Counted from the first letter of the stretch, positions 27,840-38,057 are shown. The stretch is 64,000 nucleotides of DNA from Prochlorococcus sp. AG-409-D14 (GCA_003215895.1 QCJR01000002.1:1-64000), one strand, 5' to 3'. The notes: generated by a model from the sequence alone, not told the origin. Numbers and translations: made by a program.

Positions 27840-28352
27840 ATGAATGAAAAGAAACCAACTTTTAAAGAGGCTATGCAAGCTTCAATGATTTGGTGCAAAA
27901 GTTGGGAAAATGATGAAATAAGTGACGAAGTTATATCTGATCGAATTGGTGAGCTTATTAAAACAGTAGAGGGAGCGAGAGGATTTTTTGTTGTAAGTCT
28001 CTCAATAGATTGCCCTTTAATGGATAGATTTCCTGATGCATTGATTTTTCAATTAAGAAATTCTGGAGAAATTGTTGTCGACTTAACCGTAAAGAATCTT
28101 GCCATGAGTTCAGCGATGATAATTACACATCGAAATAATAAAGATCCTCATGAAATACAATCAAAGAGAATAAAAATTCGGTGTATTGAATTACTTAAGC
28201 TATTAGATTCAACTCAGGTAAAAAAACGTTTAGATGTTTTGCTTGAAGCAACAAAAGGGACTGGGAAAGACTTGGAATTTCTTAATAAATGGGGTTATAA
28301 CGATGAACAAATCAATGCAATATCAGAAAGTATTTTTGAAGTTGCAACATAA
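27840..28352 (+). CDS. Hypothetical cyanobacterial protein, 170 residues
   Basis: Soluble, alpha/beta composition: FKEAMQASMIWCKSWENDEI, TVEGARGFFVVSLSIDCPLMD, DLTVKNLAMSSAMIITHRN and a helical C terminus (LEFLNKWGYNDEQINAISES). No membrane segment or named catalytic motif. Divergent from era with 51 bases between starts and followed directly by a strong terminator. I do not recognise the family. Confidence 0.75.
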   Translation: MNEKKPTFKEAMQASMIWCKSWENDEISDEVISDRIGELIKTVEGARGFFVVSLSIDCPLMDRFPDALIFQLRNSGEIVVDLTVKNLAMSSAMIITHRNNKDPHEIQSKRIKIRCIELLKLLDSTQVKKRLDVLLEATKGTGKDLEFLNKWGYNDEQINAISESIFEVAT

Positions 28353-28378
28353 AAAAAGAGCCTTTAGGCTCTTTTTTT
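28352..28378 (+). terminator. Bidirectional intrinsic terminator
   Basis: AAAAAAAGAGCC, loop TTTA, GGCTCTTTTTTT. The 12-bp stem has a T-tract on either strand, so it can stop the plus-strand hypothetical gene and the convergent Bax-inhibitor-like gene. It is the only textbook intrinsic terminator I find in the window. Confidence 0.92.
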
Positions 28379-28397
28379 ATGTTTAATTTTTTTAACC

Positions 28398-29135
28398 TCA
28401 ATCTCTTCTACCACCTCCCTGAAGAGCAATAATAAGACGAAGAACAAAAACAAATAAATTTATATAAGTTAAATACATTCCCAATGCTCCTGCTAAATAC
28501 TGTTCATCGTTGTACCTTCTTGGCATTGTATAGAAATCCACAAAAGACATGGCAACAAAAAGTACTGTTCCAAAACCAGCAATCATTAATTCAAAGCCAC
28601 TGCCTCCAAACATCCCTGGAGCAAATAAACCACCAATAAACTGAAAAACCATCGCAATAATTAGACCAAGCAATCCAAGACCAACTGCACCCTGCAAAGC
28701 TTGACCAACGTTATCGCTCATTTTTCTACCTACAGAAGATGCAATAACGAAAGTTATTCCAGTAGCAAATACAGCTGTTCCGATGGCTCCCATTCCTGCA
28801 ACTTGAATTGCCAACCCAACAATCCCACTAAGAGTAAAACCAGTTAACAAGCTGAATCCGGTTAATAGTGGGAGCGCCTTAGAGTTATTTGCATTGTTGG
28901 CAGCACTGCTTGCCATAAAAAACAGAACAATTTCTGCAATAAATGCAACTATAAATAATGGACCAAATAGAGGATTGTTAGTTCCTTGTAAAGAGAGGCC
29001 ACCTAAAACACCTAATCCGGTTAATGCCATTCCTCCGCCTACATAAGGCAAGGCTTTATTAACTACATTTGGGCCAATAAGTGCACTTGATTGTGCTTCA
29101 CGAATAGCTTGTTGAAAATTGCTGTTTGCTGGCAT
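28398..29135 (-). CDS. Bax inhibitor-1/YccA-type membrane protein
   Basis: 245 residues with about seven membrane helices, among them LFIVAFIAEIVLFFMASSA, AIGTAVFATGITFVIASSV, AVGLGLLGLIIAMVFQFIGG and YLTYINLFVFVLRLIIALQGG. The late acidic SFVDFYTMPRRYNDEQYLAGALGMYL fits the family. Bacterial relatives include YbhL and YccA, the latter an FtsH modulator; the role here is unknown. Convergent with the hypothetical gene across a shared terminator. phoH lies 75 bases upstream on the same strand. Confidence 0.85.
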   Translation of the reverse strand: MPANSNFQQAIREAQSSALIGPNVVNKALPYVGGGMALTGLGVLGGLSLQGTNNPLFGPLFIVAFIAEIVLFFMASSAANNANNSKALPLLTGFSLLTGFTLSGIVGLAIQVAGMGAIGTAVFATGITFVIASSVGRKMSDNVGQALQGAVGLGLLGLIIAMVFQFIGGLFAPGMFGGSGFELMIAGFGTVLFVAMSFVDFYTMPRRYNDEQYLAGALGMYLTYINLFVFVLRLIIALQGGGRRD

Positions 29136-29210
29136 AACGCACCAGGTAATTATTAATACTTATTTTGACATAAAAAAAATAAGTCTTCATGAATGTGAAT
29201 GCGGATCACC

Positions 29211-30188
29211 CTATCGTCTTTTTTTATCTAGTTCTGCATAAGCATCAACAACGCTTTGAACGAGTGGATGTCTTACCACATCTGCTGAGGTAAGTCTGCA
29301 AACTGAAATCCCATCAATGTTTTCGAGTAAATCTGATGCTTCAATAAGTCCACTCATTTGACCGAATGGCAAGTCTACTTGCGTTACATCCCCAGTTACT
29401 ACCATTCTTGATCTTTCACCTAACCTGGTAAGAACCATCCTCATTTGTGCTTGAGTCGTATTTTGAGCTTCATCAAGTATCACAAAAGATTCTTCTAAAG
29501 TTCTACCTCGCATATATGCCAAAGGAGCAACTTCAATCACATTTTTTTCAATAAGTAAATTAGTTTTCTCTTGTCCAAGTAAAGAGTGAAGGGAATCATA
29601 TAAAGGTCTTAAATAAGGATCTACTTTTTGCTGTAAGTCTCCTGGTAAAAAGCCCAATCTTTCTCCAGCCTCAACTGCAGGTCTTGTCAAAATAATTTTC
29701 TCAATTTTTCTCTCAGTAAGCATTCTCACCGCTAATACTGTTGCTAAGAAAGTTTTTCCTGTTCCAGCAGGGCCTAAAGCAAAAGTAAGATCACTGTTTT
29801 CCATAGCTTCTACATAGAATTTTTGTCTAATTGTTCTTGGCCTTAACAGATTTCCTCTTTGACTTCTAGCTAAAACTTTTTTTGTTGATTTTGCGTGATC
29901 ATTTTTTTTACCATTATCCAATGCTCCCGCCGCGGCATGCAAATCTACAGCAGAGACAATTTGTCCTTCTTCCCAAATTGGTCTAACTAATTCAACGATT
30001 GCTGCAGCTCTTTCTAATTGATGAGAATTTCCTTTTATTTCGAGTTGTAATCCCCTTAATGCAAAAGCAGCGCCAGTAAGGGCTCCTAATCTATGAAGTG
30101 TTGACTGACCAGTCCCTGACAAAGCAGTAGCAGCATCAGAATCAGGCAGATCTATACAAAAGCGACCTTCAGTGGTTGCTTCAAACAT
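29211..30188 (-). CDS. phoH: PhoH-like ATPase
   Basis: 325 residues. The P-loop GPAGTGKTFLATVLAVRML lies about 138-156 and ESFVILDEAQNTT (Walker B) about 228-240; VVTGDVTQVDLP completes the helicase-like set. An N-terminal region with a KH-like segment precedes it, as in cyanobacterial members. The family is linked to RNA metabolism and in some bacteria to phosphate stress; no Pho box is seen. It follows rpsP by 37 bases. Confidence 0.92.
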   Translation of the reverse strand: MFEATTEGRFCIDLPDSDAATALSGTGQSTLHRLGALTGAAFALRGLQLEIKGNSHQLERAAAIVELVRPIWEEGQIVSAVDLHAAAGALDNGKKNDHAKSTKKVLARSQRGNLLRPRTIRQKFYVEAMENSDLTFALGPAGTGKTFLATVLAVRMLTERKIEKIILTRPAVEAGERLGFLPGDLQQKVDPYLRPLYDSLHSLLGQEKTNLLIEKNVIEVAPLAYMRGRTLEESFVILDEAQNTTQAQMRMVLTRLGERSRMVVTGDVTQVDLPFGQMSGLIEASDLLENIDGISVCRLTSADVVRHPLVQSVVDAYAELDKKRR

Positions 30189-30225
30189 GAATTTTATTGA
30201 AATTATTAATATTCATCAAAACTTC

Positions 30226-30558
30226 TTATTCAGAAGTTTCTGATGCAGCTGCATCTTTTTTCTTTGCTGATCTTTCTTTTTCTTGTTTTTGCTTACCTAA
30301 AACTTCAGCAGGTCGAACTTTCTTTTCAAGGAGTCCTCCTTTCTCTAGTAAAGTCCTCACTGCATCAGTAGGCTGAGCGCCTTGTCCTAGTCGAGTTCTC
30401 AAAGCCTCTGTATCTAACCTGGTTTCCTTGGTTCTTGGATTGTAAAAACCTAGTTCTTGTAGGGGGCGACCATCTCGCCTTGAAGTGCTATTACAGGCAA
30501 CCAGACGAAAACTGGATTCACGCTTTTTACCAAACCGCTTAAGGCGGAGCTTGATCAT
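30226..30558 (-). CDS. rpsP: 30S ribosomal protein S16 with extended tail
   Basis: The first about 80 residues are S16 ([51 protein letters not shown]). A further 30 residues rich in Lys, Ala and Glu ([20 protein letters not shown]) exceed the usual length and should be a flexible, charged tail. Downstream of ffh and upstream of phoH on one strand. In many bacteria rpsP neighbours ffh and trmD; here trmD is 3.4 kb away. Confidence 0.95.
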   Translation of the reverse strand: MIKLRLKRFGKKRESSFRLVACNSTSRRDGRPLQELGFYNPRTKETRLDTEALRTRLGQGAQPTDAVRTLLEKGGLLEKKVRPAEVLGKQKQEKERSAKKKDAAASETSE

Positions 30559-30645
30559 CTTCGATTTATTTGTAAGTGGATTGAACTCAAAAGTTCTTCA
30601 ATTCAATAATACTGCACAGATGATTAATTTAGCCTTTTGATATTT

Positions 30646-32109
30646 CTAAAGATCACCAAAGCCTTTCTTTTTCTTAACTGGTCGCTGTCTTCGGGGCGCA
30701 GAGCTAGGACCTCCTTTTCCTTTTCTTGACTGATATGGATTCGCACCTGGTGTTGACATACCAGGGAGTCCTCCCATGCCAGGAAGTCCTCCTTCCATGC
30801 CAGGAAGTCCTCCTCCATTAGACATCTGCTTCATTAAGCCACGCATCCTCTGAAAATCGGCGAGAACCTTGTCAACGTCTGATGGCTGATATCCACTGCC
30901 ACTTGCAACCCTTCGACGTCTTGATGGCTGTGCTGCCAGTAATTCAGGCTTATTCCTTTCCTCTAATGACATTGAACCAATCATTGCCTCAATTTTTTTT
31001 AATTGATCTTCTCCACTTTTAATCATTCCATCATCAATTTTATTCATTCCAGGAATCATTTTTAGCAGCCCTCCTAAAGAGCCCATTCTCTTTATCATCC
31101 TCATCTGTTTTACAAAATCTGAAAAATCAAAAGTTGCTTCTTGAAGCTTCTTTTGCATGATTTCCGCATCAGCAATTTCAACTTCTTTCTGTGCTTTTTC
31201 AACAAGAGTTAAAACATCTCCCATCCCTAAGATTCTGCTAGCCATCCTCTCGGGATAAAAAGGTTGTAATGCTTCAACCTTTTCACCCGTCCCTATGAAT
31301 TTGATTGGTTTCCCACTGATTTTTCTAATAGAAAGAGCTGCTCCACCTCTTGAATCTCCATCTAGCTTTGTGAGAACAGCACCTGTTATACCGACTTTTT
31401 CATGAAAGCTTCTTGTAATTTCTGCGGCCTCTTGGCCAATCATTGAATCAACCACCAATAAAACTTCATCGGGTTGAACGGCCTCTTTAATTCGAACCAT
31501 CTCTCCCATCATTTCGGTATCAATTTGAAGCCGACCAGCAGTATCAACAAGAACAGTGTCAAATCCTTCCTCCCTAGCTTTTTCTAAGCCTTTTCTTGCA
31601 ATCTCCTCTGGCTTTGAATTTTGACTTAAGTTAAAAACCTCCACACCAATTTGATTTCCCAGCGTTACCAATTGATCAATAGCCGCTGGTCTATAAGTAT
31701 CAGCCGCAACAAGTAATGGCTTTTGATTTTTTTCTTTAAGAAGCAATCCAAGTTTTGCTGTAGCTGTAGTCTTTCCTGCACCCTGAAGTCCAGCCATTAA
31801 AATTACGGTTGGTTTTTCCTCAGAATCTGCCAAGGGATCATTCTCTCCCCCCATAACATTTACTAGTTGCTCATGAACTACTTGAATAAATTTCTGCCCA
31901 GGATTTATACCTCTGACGACCTCTGTCCCAATAGCCTTGACTCTTACTTCTTCTATAAAATCTTTTACTACAGACAAACTAACGTCGGCCTCTAAGAGAG
32001 CTCGTCTAACCTGTTTAAGTGCTTCATCAACATTTTCATCTGAAATTTTTGCTTCACCTTTAAAGGCCTTAACAGCATCCTCAAATTGATTAGTTAGTTC
32101 CTCAAACAT
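30646..32109 (-). CDS. ffh: Signal recognition particle protein Ffh
   Basis: GTPase that binds SRP RNA and the signal sequences of nascent membrane proteins. 487 residues: N domain, then G domain with GLQGAGKTTATAKLG (about 106-120), DTAGRLQ and TKLDGDSRGGAALS. The Met-rich M domain has MRMIKRMGSLGGLLKMIPGM and SRRRRVASGSG for RNA binding. The C terminus carries a repeated GGLPGM motif (four copies) and a basic tail. The cognate SRP RNA is at 57.9 kb in this window. 36 bases from the ARC6-like gene. Confidence 0.97.
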   Translation of the reverse strand: MFEELTNQFEDAVKAFKGEAKISDENVDEALKQVRRALLEADVSLSVVKDFIEEVRVKAIGTEVVRGINPGQKFIQVVHEQLVNVMGGENDPLADSEEKPTVILMAGLQGAGKTTATAKLGLLLKEKNQKPLLVAADTYRPAAIDQLVTLGNQIGVEVFNLSQNSKPEEIARKGLEKAREEGFDTVLVDTAGRLQIDTEMMGEMVRIKEAVQPDEVLLVVDSMIGQEAAEITRSFHEKVGITGAVLTKLDGDSRGGAALSIRKISGKPIKFIGTGEKVEALQPFYPERMASRILGMGDVLTLVEKAQKEVEIADAEIMQKKLQEATFDFSDFVKQMRMIKRMGSLGGLLKMIPGMNKIDDGMIKSGEDQLKKIEAMIGSMSLEERNKPELLAAQPSRRRRVASGSGYQPSDVDKVLADFQRMRGLMKQMSNGGGLPGMEGGLPGMGGLPGMSTPGANPYQSRKGKGGPSSAPRRQRPVKKKKGFGDL

Positions 32110-32147
32110 TTTCTTAGAGTTAGGGAAATAATTTAAAAAATTATTTT

Positions 32148-34202
32148 TTAATTACCACTAATATAGTCAACTAGTAGCCAATTTTTTTTATTTCTGCCTA
32201 TTATATATTTTACTTTCAAAGCAGGAATAACCGTTTCCGACAAAATCTCACCAGAAGAACTAATCATTTTATCTTTATAGTTTAATTCAACATCTGCTGC
32301 AATTCTTTTATCTGATCTTTGAACAATATTGATTGAATTTATATTTGCATCAATAATCTGTTTTTGTCCTAATAGTTTATCTTTCTTTCTCTGTTCAACA
32401 ACTCTATTAAATAAAGAGGCTCTAGCAACATAAGAAAGCAACTGATTTTCTGAACCATTCAAAATATCAGCTTTGCCTGACAACCATGATTCAATAAGAA
32501 ATTTAATTTCCTGCTTTGAGGGTTGTTCAGAAGCAAGCGGAATTAATTTATTTAAACCTAATTCTTCTTTACTATTAACTATTTCATTTGATCCATTATC
32601 TTTAGTTTTAGTATCTTTAGGTTTAGCCAATTCAGATTTAGTAATATTATTAATATCATTATTTTCTGATGGTTTTCTCTGGGTAAGAATCCCTAAGCTT
32701 GTTCCTATAATAAATAAGCCAATAAATGCTAAAGAACTGGTATAAATCGGGCGTTTTAATATGAAAGATTTGAAATCTGACTTTTTGAATAATTCAACAG
32801 TTGAATAATATTTCGAAATTATCTTTTTAACTAAATCAGATCTGAAGAAAGCTTCTCTAGATTGGAATTTTGATTTAAAAGACTTTTCTTTAAAAATTTC
32901 ATCCATAGCCCCACCTGGCATTGGCAAATCTGCTTGTTCCTCTGGGTTTTTTGCTGAATTATTTTCAATTTGTTGCTCAGGTCCCAAGGAAGATAAAAAT
33001 GAAAATCCCGCTTTTGCAATACCTAATGCCCCTTTCGCTTCTAACTGCTCTACATAGTTTTGTACTTCTGGGCTAGCGAACCAATCATCAAGATTTACAG
33101 GTTGTATCTCAACATCGCTAAAGCCAACTAATACATCTTTTTTCAACCAATGTCTACAGTAGTCACAAAGGGCTCCCAATGTCTCACCAGGATAATTATC
33201 TAACCAGTCTTTTAATTTCTCATCTGAACTGCTTCTAAAACGAGCCTCTGCTTGCTTTACATCTCCCAATAAAAGATCTAGGCACCCTATTAATGGCATA
33301 GGGTCAAAACCATTTATATTGATATTTCGAAGGTATTTACGAGCTTCTTGCAAGAGTTCTGGTTTTCGATAAGAAAAGCCAGAAGCAATCAAGGCAAAAG
33401 CAGCAAGAAAGCCAGCATCTTCAGAACCCCTTCGATACCAATTTAAGTAGATTTTTGACTGTTCTTTTGCAGTTAAAAATTTTCTAATTTGGAGGAAAAA
33501 TAGCTCAAAATCATTTTGATTTAATCCTGCTATTTTTTCTGAATTTCGTTTACCTTCCAGTCCACCTCTTTTATTTACAAAGTCTTCCAACAACATCAGG
33601 CCTTCCTGATGAGATTGTTCATCTTCTCTTTCTCTACTTAATAAATCAAGAATTCTGTATGGGAGTAGAGTCTCTAAATCAGATTCAAGAGTTTTTCTTT
33701 CTTCAACAAGCTTGCCCATTCTTTGTAATAACTGTATCCCTTCCTGAAGCAAATCAGCTCCTGAAGCATATCTTCTGTGATTCTGCTCCTCAATAGACGC
33801 ATCTCTACAAGATAAAGCTGCTATTAATGTCAAATCTGACTCTCTACCACTTCCCAAGGCTGGGGCTTGTGGAGGTTGTAATGCTTTTTTCGCAAGCTTA
33901 AAAGCTTGCAAAGAAGCATTCGATTCCCACAACAGAAGTAAACCAGCAACTTCTCTATTTGAAGATAATTCAAGTCCCGACGAACCCTCAATAAGAGCAA
34001 GTTCGTAGGATTGTCGTTCGGCAGGATTGGATAAAAGATCAGCAGAAAGTCTTAACAGCTCTGATCTCTGAGCTAAAACTTCATAAGTAAAGCCTTGCTT
34101 GGGAGGACGATCTAGCCTTAGCTGAAAAGCCCTGAGGACTTCTTCAGCATTTGCAGAAGGGCTAACCCCCAATAAGCGAAAATGATCAATAGGTAATTCC
34201 AA
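32148..34202 (-). CDS. ARC6/Ftn2 (ZipN)-type cell division protein
   Basis: 684 residues. The N terminus is a J-domain-like segment (MELPIDHFRLLGVSPSANAE), followed by a long helical region, one membrane helix (YTSSLAFIGLFIIGTSLGIL, about 525-545) and a C-terminal IMS domain (SWLSGKADILNG, RVVEQRKKDKLL, VKYIIGRNKKNWLLVDYI). In cyanobacteria this protein anchors FtsZ to the inner membrane at mid-cell. ftsZ itself is at 56.8 kb. Starts with ATG at 34202, divergent from pdhA with 96 bases between. Confidence 0.88.
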   Translation of the reverse strand: MELPIDHFRLLGVSPSANAEEVLRAFQLRLDRPPKQGFTYEVLAQRSELLRLSADLLSNPAERQSYELALIEGSSGLELSSNREVAGLLLLWESNASLQAFKLAKKALQPPQAPALGSGRESDLTLIAALSCRDASIEEQNHRRYASGADLLQEGIQLLQRMGKLVEERKTLESDLETLLPYRILDLLSREREDEQSHQEGLMLLEDFVNKRGGLEGKRNSEKIAGLNQNDFELFFLQIRKFLTAKEQSKIYLNWYRRGSEDAGFLAAFALIASGFSYRKPELLQEARKYLRNININGFDPMPLIGCLDLLLGDVKQAEARFRSSSDEKLKDWLDNYPGETLGALCDYCRHWLKKDVLVGFSDVEIQPVNLDDWFASPEVQNYVEQLEAKGALGIAKAGFSFLSSLGPEQQIENNSAKNPEEQADLPMPGGAMDEIFKEKSFKSKFQSREAFFRSDLVKKIISKYYSTVELFKKSDFKSFILKRPIYTSSLAFIGLFIIGTSLGILTQRKPSENNDINNITKSELAKPKDTKTKDNGSNEIVNSKEELGLNKLIPLASEQPSKQEIKFLIESWLSGKADILNGSENQLLSYVARASLFNRVVEQRKKDKLLGQKQIIDANINSINIVQRSDKRIAADVELNYKDKMISSSGEILSETVIPALKVKYIIGRNKKNWLLVDYISGN

Positions 34203-34298
34203 TCGCTACTAGGTAATCAGAAAAAAAGCTCTAGGCATCGTAAGGGGTTTTAACCATTTTGCATCCATTGACGCTTAAAGTCTAAAAAGGATTGATAA

Positions 34299-35393
34299 GT
34301 GAATATGAACAAAATCATGTCTCACGACCAGGACAAAACCAGCCAAGACCCAATGCAGCAAAGGGAACACGCCGACAGGCTAAGCAATCTTAGCAATACA
34401 AAACCAGCTCATATTGATAGAGAAATTGGTTTAAATCTTTTCAAAGATATGACTTTGGGAAGACGATTTGAAGATAAATGCGCTGAAATGTATTACAGAG
34501 GAAAGATGTTTGGGTTTGTTCATCTTTACAACGGACAAGAAGCTATAAGTACAGGTGTTATTGGGGCAATGAAACGCAAACACGACTGGTTTTGCAGTAC
34601 TTATAGAGATCACGTTCATGCTTTGAGTGCTGGAGTGCCTGCGAAAGAGGTGATGAGCGAGCTATTCGGGAAGGAGACAGGCTGCAGCAAAGGAAGAGGT
34701 GGATCTATGCATCTATTTTCTAAAGAACATCATCTTCTCGGAGGTTATGCATTTATTGGTGAAGGGATTCCAGTTGCCCTTGGAGCCGCTTTCACCAGTA
34801 AATACAAAAGGGAGGCTCTTAAGGAAAATAGTGATTCTGTAACTGCAGCATTTTTTGGAGATGGTACTTGCAATATTGGTCAGTTTTATGAATGTTTAAA
34901 TATGGCCCAGCTATGGAAATTACCGATCATATTTGTAGTCGAAAATAATAAATGGGCAATTGGAATGGCCCATGACAGAGCAACTAGCGAGACTGAAATA
35001 TGGAGAAAAGCTTCAGCCTTTGGTATGCCAGGAGAAGAAGTAGACGGAATGGATGTTTTAGCAGTGCGAGGGGCTACTCAAAGGGCTCTAGAAAGGGCAA
35101 GAGCTGGAGAAGGACCAACTTTGATAGAGTGCCTTACTTACAGATTCAGAGGCCATTCACTAGCTGATCCAGACGAACTTAGGTCTGAAAAAGAGAAGGA
35201 ATTCTGGGCTAAAAGAGATCCAATTAAAAAGCTAAAGAAAGATTTAACTAGTTCTGGATTCCTCTCTGATGAAGAGTTAAAGAATATTGAGAAAGAAATC
35301 GATATCGAAGTTAACGATGCTGTTGAGTTTGCTCTAAACGCTCCAGAGCCTGACCCTAGTGATTTAACTAAATATATCTGGGCAGATAACTAA
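34299..35393 (+). CDS. pdhA: Pyruvate dehydrogenase E1 alpha subunit
   Basis: Thiamine diphosphate-dependent decarboxylase of the pyruvate dehydrogenase complex. 364 residues: [12 protein letters not shown] and [18 protein letters not shown] around the cofactor, then [17 protein letters not shown] to ENNKWAIG, the ThDP motif. The track start is GTG at 34299; ATG codons at 34305 and 34317 are equally possible. The partner E3 (lpdA) is at 43.4 kb; pdhB and the E2 gene are outside the window. Confidence 0.94.
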   Translation: MNMNKIMSHDQDKTSQDPMQQREHADRLSNLSNTKPAHIDREIGLNLFKDMTLGRRFEDKCAEMYYRGKMFGFVHLYNGQEAISTGVIGAMKRKHDWFCSTYRDHVHALSAGVPAKEVMSELFGKETGCSKGRGGSMHLFSKEHHLLGGYAFIGEGIPVALGAAFTSKYKREALKENSDSVTAAFFGDGTCNIGQFYECLNMAQLWKLPIIFVVENNKWAIGMAHDRATSETEIWRKASAFGMPGEEVDGMDVLAVRGATQRALERARAGEGPTLIECLTYRFRGHSLADPDELRSEKEKEFWAKRDPIKKLKKDLTSSGFLSDEELKNIEKEIDIEVNDAVEFALNAPEPDPSDLTKYIWADN

Positions 35394-35411
35394 AAATAAA
35401 GTAGATAAAAT

Positions 35412-36374
35412 TCAAATTCCACTTGGCAGCTTTCTCGTAAGATTTCTCAATTTTCTTAAAGCTTTTAACTCAACTTGCCTAACCCTCTCACGAGAAACCT
35501 GTAACAACCGGCCTATCTCTGCGAGAGTATGTCTTTCATTACCCTCTAAGCCAAATCTAAGCCTTATAACATGCTGTTCTTGTTCGCTTAGATGACTTAG
35601 CCATCTTCCAAGTTGCTCTTGATGAATTTTTTGTTCAACTTTATCTAGCGGTTCTTCTCCAGAGCCGTCAGCTATTAGATCACCTAAAAAGCTACGACCT
35701 TCATCGCCATTAACGGGCGCATCAAGACTGCTAGTAGTAAGAGCTTGTCTCAAAATTGAATCAAGTTCTTCTAACTCAATTTCCATTGCCTCAGCAATTT
35801 CAATACGACTAGGCATTGCACCGAGCTTATGAGCCAAATCTAAGCTGACTTTCCTAATGGTCGCTAATCTCTCACTTAAATGGACAGGTAATCGAATTGT
35901 TCTTGATTGACAAGCAATAGCTCTTGTCATGCTTTGCCTTATCCACCAAAAAGCGTAAGTAGAAAACTTATAGCCACGAGTTGGATCAAATTTTTCTACA
36001 GCTCTTTCTAATCCAAGAGAACCTTCCTGGACTAAATCCAAGAGTTCAAGACCTTTACCTTGATATTTCTTTGCAACGCTTACAACCAGTCTAAGATTGG
36101 CTTTCATCATTCTTTCCTTTGCCCTTCTTCCAATTCGAATCAATCTTCTTTGATGTGAATTAAATTCTTTGCTCTCTTCCTTAATCTGACCATCCTCTGT
36201 AAGGCTCATCATTGTTTGAACCTGATTACCAAGTTCAATCTCTTCTGCTGGCGTTAAAAGAGGAACTCTTCCTATAGAGGAAAGGTACCAACTAATTGGA
36301 TCACTGCTGCGTCGTTTTTGGGATTCAGCAGGCTTGGGTGCAGATGAAACCATTGTTTCTAGACCCGTTTTCAA
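35412..36374 (-). CDS. Group 2 sigma-70 factor
   Basis: 320 residues, shorter than the primary sigma factor because region 1.1 is missing. Region 1.2 DPISWYLSSIGRVPLLTPAEE, region 2 ANLRLVVSVAKKYQGKGLEL and YKFSTYAFWWIRQSMTRAI (promoter melting and -10 contact), region 3 and region 4 with SRERVRQVELKALRKLRNL (-35 contact) are intact. Cyanobacteria use several such RpoD-like factors for stress or circadian responses. Which group member this is cannot be decided by eye. Ends 18 bases from the pdhA stop, convergent. Confidence 0.92.
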   Translation of the reverse strand: MKTGLETMVSSAPKPAESQKRRSSDPISWYLSSIGRVPLLTPAEEIELGNQVQTMMSLTEDGQIKEESKEFNSHQRRLIRIGRRAKERMMKANLRLVVSVAKKYQGKGLELLDLVQEGSLGLERAVEKFDPTRGYKFSTYAFWWIRQSMTRAIACQSRTIRLPVHLSERLATIRKVSLDLAHKLGAMPSRIEIAEAMEIELEELDSILRQALTTSSLDAPVNGDEGRSFLGDLIADGSGEEPLDKVEQKIHQEQLGRWLSHLSEQEQHVIRLRFGLEGNERHTLAEIGRLLQVSRERVRQVELKALRKLRNLTRKLPSGI

Positions 36375-36471
36375 AGTGATAAGACTTTCTTACAGAAATG
36401 GTAAAAGATGCCTGGGTTTCATGAAGGCTTCAGATTCTGTTGACGATTAGTTAACAAATGACACCAAATCC

Positions 36472-36495
36472 ACCATTTAATGCGCTTTAAATGGT
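36472..36495. repeat. Perfect 9-bp hairpin between nnr and sigma gene
   Basis: ACCATTTAA and TTAAATGGT flank TGCGCT, located 15 bases past the nnr stop and about 98 bases before the sigma factor start on the minus strand. Without a T-tract it is a weak terminator candidate or a regulatory site for the sigma gene. Confidence 0.45.
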
Positions 36496-36509
36496 TGTTT
36501 CAAAACATT

Positions 36510-38057
36510 TCAAGTGCTTTCCTTTTTTATTAATTCACTAAGAAAAGTGCAAACAGTGCTCGCTGTGCTCCCCTTTATGCAAAACGCACCTGCATATGCA
36601 TGCATCAAAGCTGACGCAGCAAGCAAACTTGTATCTAATTTTTTATCACTTGCGAGTCCAAAAGCACCCATCCCCGAAACGAAGCCAGCCAAAACATCGC
36701 CAAGACCAGTTCTTGCAACGCTTGAATTCACTTGCCCTATTTGCCAGTTTTTCCCTTCTGGATCAGAAATCACACTATGAGCAGATTTCAATAAGACGGA
36801 AGAACTGCAAGTTTTTGCAGCTTCAATTCCAGCCTTCAATGGATTCGAGCAATCAATTAAAGGAAATAGCCTTTTAAATTCTTCAAGATGAGGGGTAAGC
36901 CAGGTAGGACCTTTTCTATCATTTAGCCATTCCCAACCTTTCGAAGTTATCGACAGCCTATTGATTGCATCAGCATCAAGAACCAGCAGGCCTTTGAAAT
37001 CCTGCAAGTCAGATCCAAAACAATCTTTTTCTTCTGCAATCCCTAATCCAGGACCAAGCAAAATCGAGTCGAACCTATTCAAGTCAACTTCATTCAAAAC
37101 TTTGGAAAAACCTGAAGAACCGTCCTGACAAGTATTTAGATCTCCAAGCAATAACACTTCAGGGTGATCAATCCAAAGAGAAGAAGAAACTGAATTAGGC
37201 AAAAAAGCGCTAACACTACCTGTTCCACTTGCTAAAGCCCCATTCAAAGCAAGAGATGCGGCTCCTCTGTATTTCTCACTTCCTGCGACGACCAGAACTC
37301 TTCCTCTCTGATATTTACTTTTACTTTTGCTTGGCTTAGGCCAAACGAAAGTAGATAAATCTGAAAAAGAAATCCTCAAAGACTGGTTTTCAGGAAGACC
37401 AGCCAAAATCTTATCTGGGATCCCGATATCTACTCTCTCTATATCTCCCACAAAATCAATAGCTGAATCTTGAATCAACCCAGTCTTAAAGAGGCCTAAA
37501 GCCAGTGTGGAAGTAGCTTTAAATGAGGTATTTGATACTGTACTTCCATTATCTGAGTCTAATCCAGCGGGAACATCAATACTTATTAATTTATCAGGAC
37601 TAAATTTCTTCTTCGAATTCAATAAATGAAATATTTCATCAGAAATAATTCTTGATTGACCTAATCCAAATAATGCCTCAATCCATAATGAATCAGAATT
37701 GGAATCAGGTTTTTGCTCCAAGTTTTCAATTCCAATCTGCATTGCATAATCGAAATGTTTTTGTGTTAATTCTTTTTTCAATGGAAATGGACACCAAATA
37801 GAGATATCAACGCCTGCCATATAAAGTTCTCTTGCAACAACAAGCCCATCGCCTCCGTTGTGCCCTGGCCCTACTAAAACTATTGCACCATTTTCAATCA
37901 ATCCTTGTCTGTCTAATATCCATGTAGAGATACCAATCCCTACTTTTTCCATCAGAGCTTCAACAGGCATACCCATAGAAAACATTTCTTTTTCTATGTT
38001 TTTCATCTGCTCTGAAGAAACCATCAAATGTTCCGAATCAGATGGAGGCCAATTCAA
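36510..38057 (-). CDS. nnr: Bifunctional NAD(P)H-hydrate epimerase/dehydratase
   Basis: Repairs damaged NAD(P)HX. The N-terminal epimerase (YjeF_N) shows VSSEQMKNIEKEMFSMG and IVLVGPGHNGGDGLVVAREL; the C-terminal ADP/ATP-dependent dehydratase has KYQRGRVLVVAGSEKYRGAA, LLGPGLGIAEE and ARTGLGDVLAGFVSGMGAFG. The track ORF starts at 38132 and overlaps the divergent mnmA by 25 bases. I prefer the TTG at 38057 (reading NWPPSDSEHLMVSSEQM); ATG 38024 is the next option. Confidence 0.93.
   Translation of the reverse strand: MNWPPSDSEHLMVSSEQMKNIEKEMFSMGMPVEALMEKVGIGISTWILDRQGLIENGAIVLVGPGHNGGDGLVVARELYMAGVDISIWCPFPLKKELTQKHFDYAMQIGIENLEQKPDSNSDSLWIEALFGLGQSRIISDEIFHLLNSKKKFSPDKLISIDVPAGLDSDNGSTVSNTSFKATSTLALGLFKTGLIQDSAIDFVGDIERVDIGIPDKILAGLPENQSLRISFSDLSTFVWPKPSKSKSKYQRGRVLVVAGSEKYRGAASLALNGALASGTGSVSAFLPNSVSSSLWIDHPEVLLLGDLNTCQDGSSGFSKVLNEVDLNRFDSILLGPGLGIAEEKDCFGSDLQDFKGLLVLDADAINRLSITSKGWEWLNDRKGPTWLTPHLEEFKRLFPLIDCSNPLKAGIEAAKTCSSSVLLKSAHSVISDPEGKNWQIGQVNSSVARTGLGDVLAGFVSGMGAFGLASDKKLDTSLLAASALMHAYAGAFCIKGSTASTVCTFLSELIKKEST

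Noticed and set aside
30624-30818. 64-residue ORF with repeated FLAWKEDFLAWE
   Set aside because: Off-frame reading of the GGLPGM repeats of ffh.
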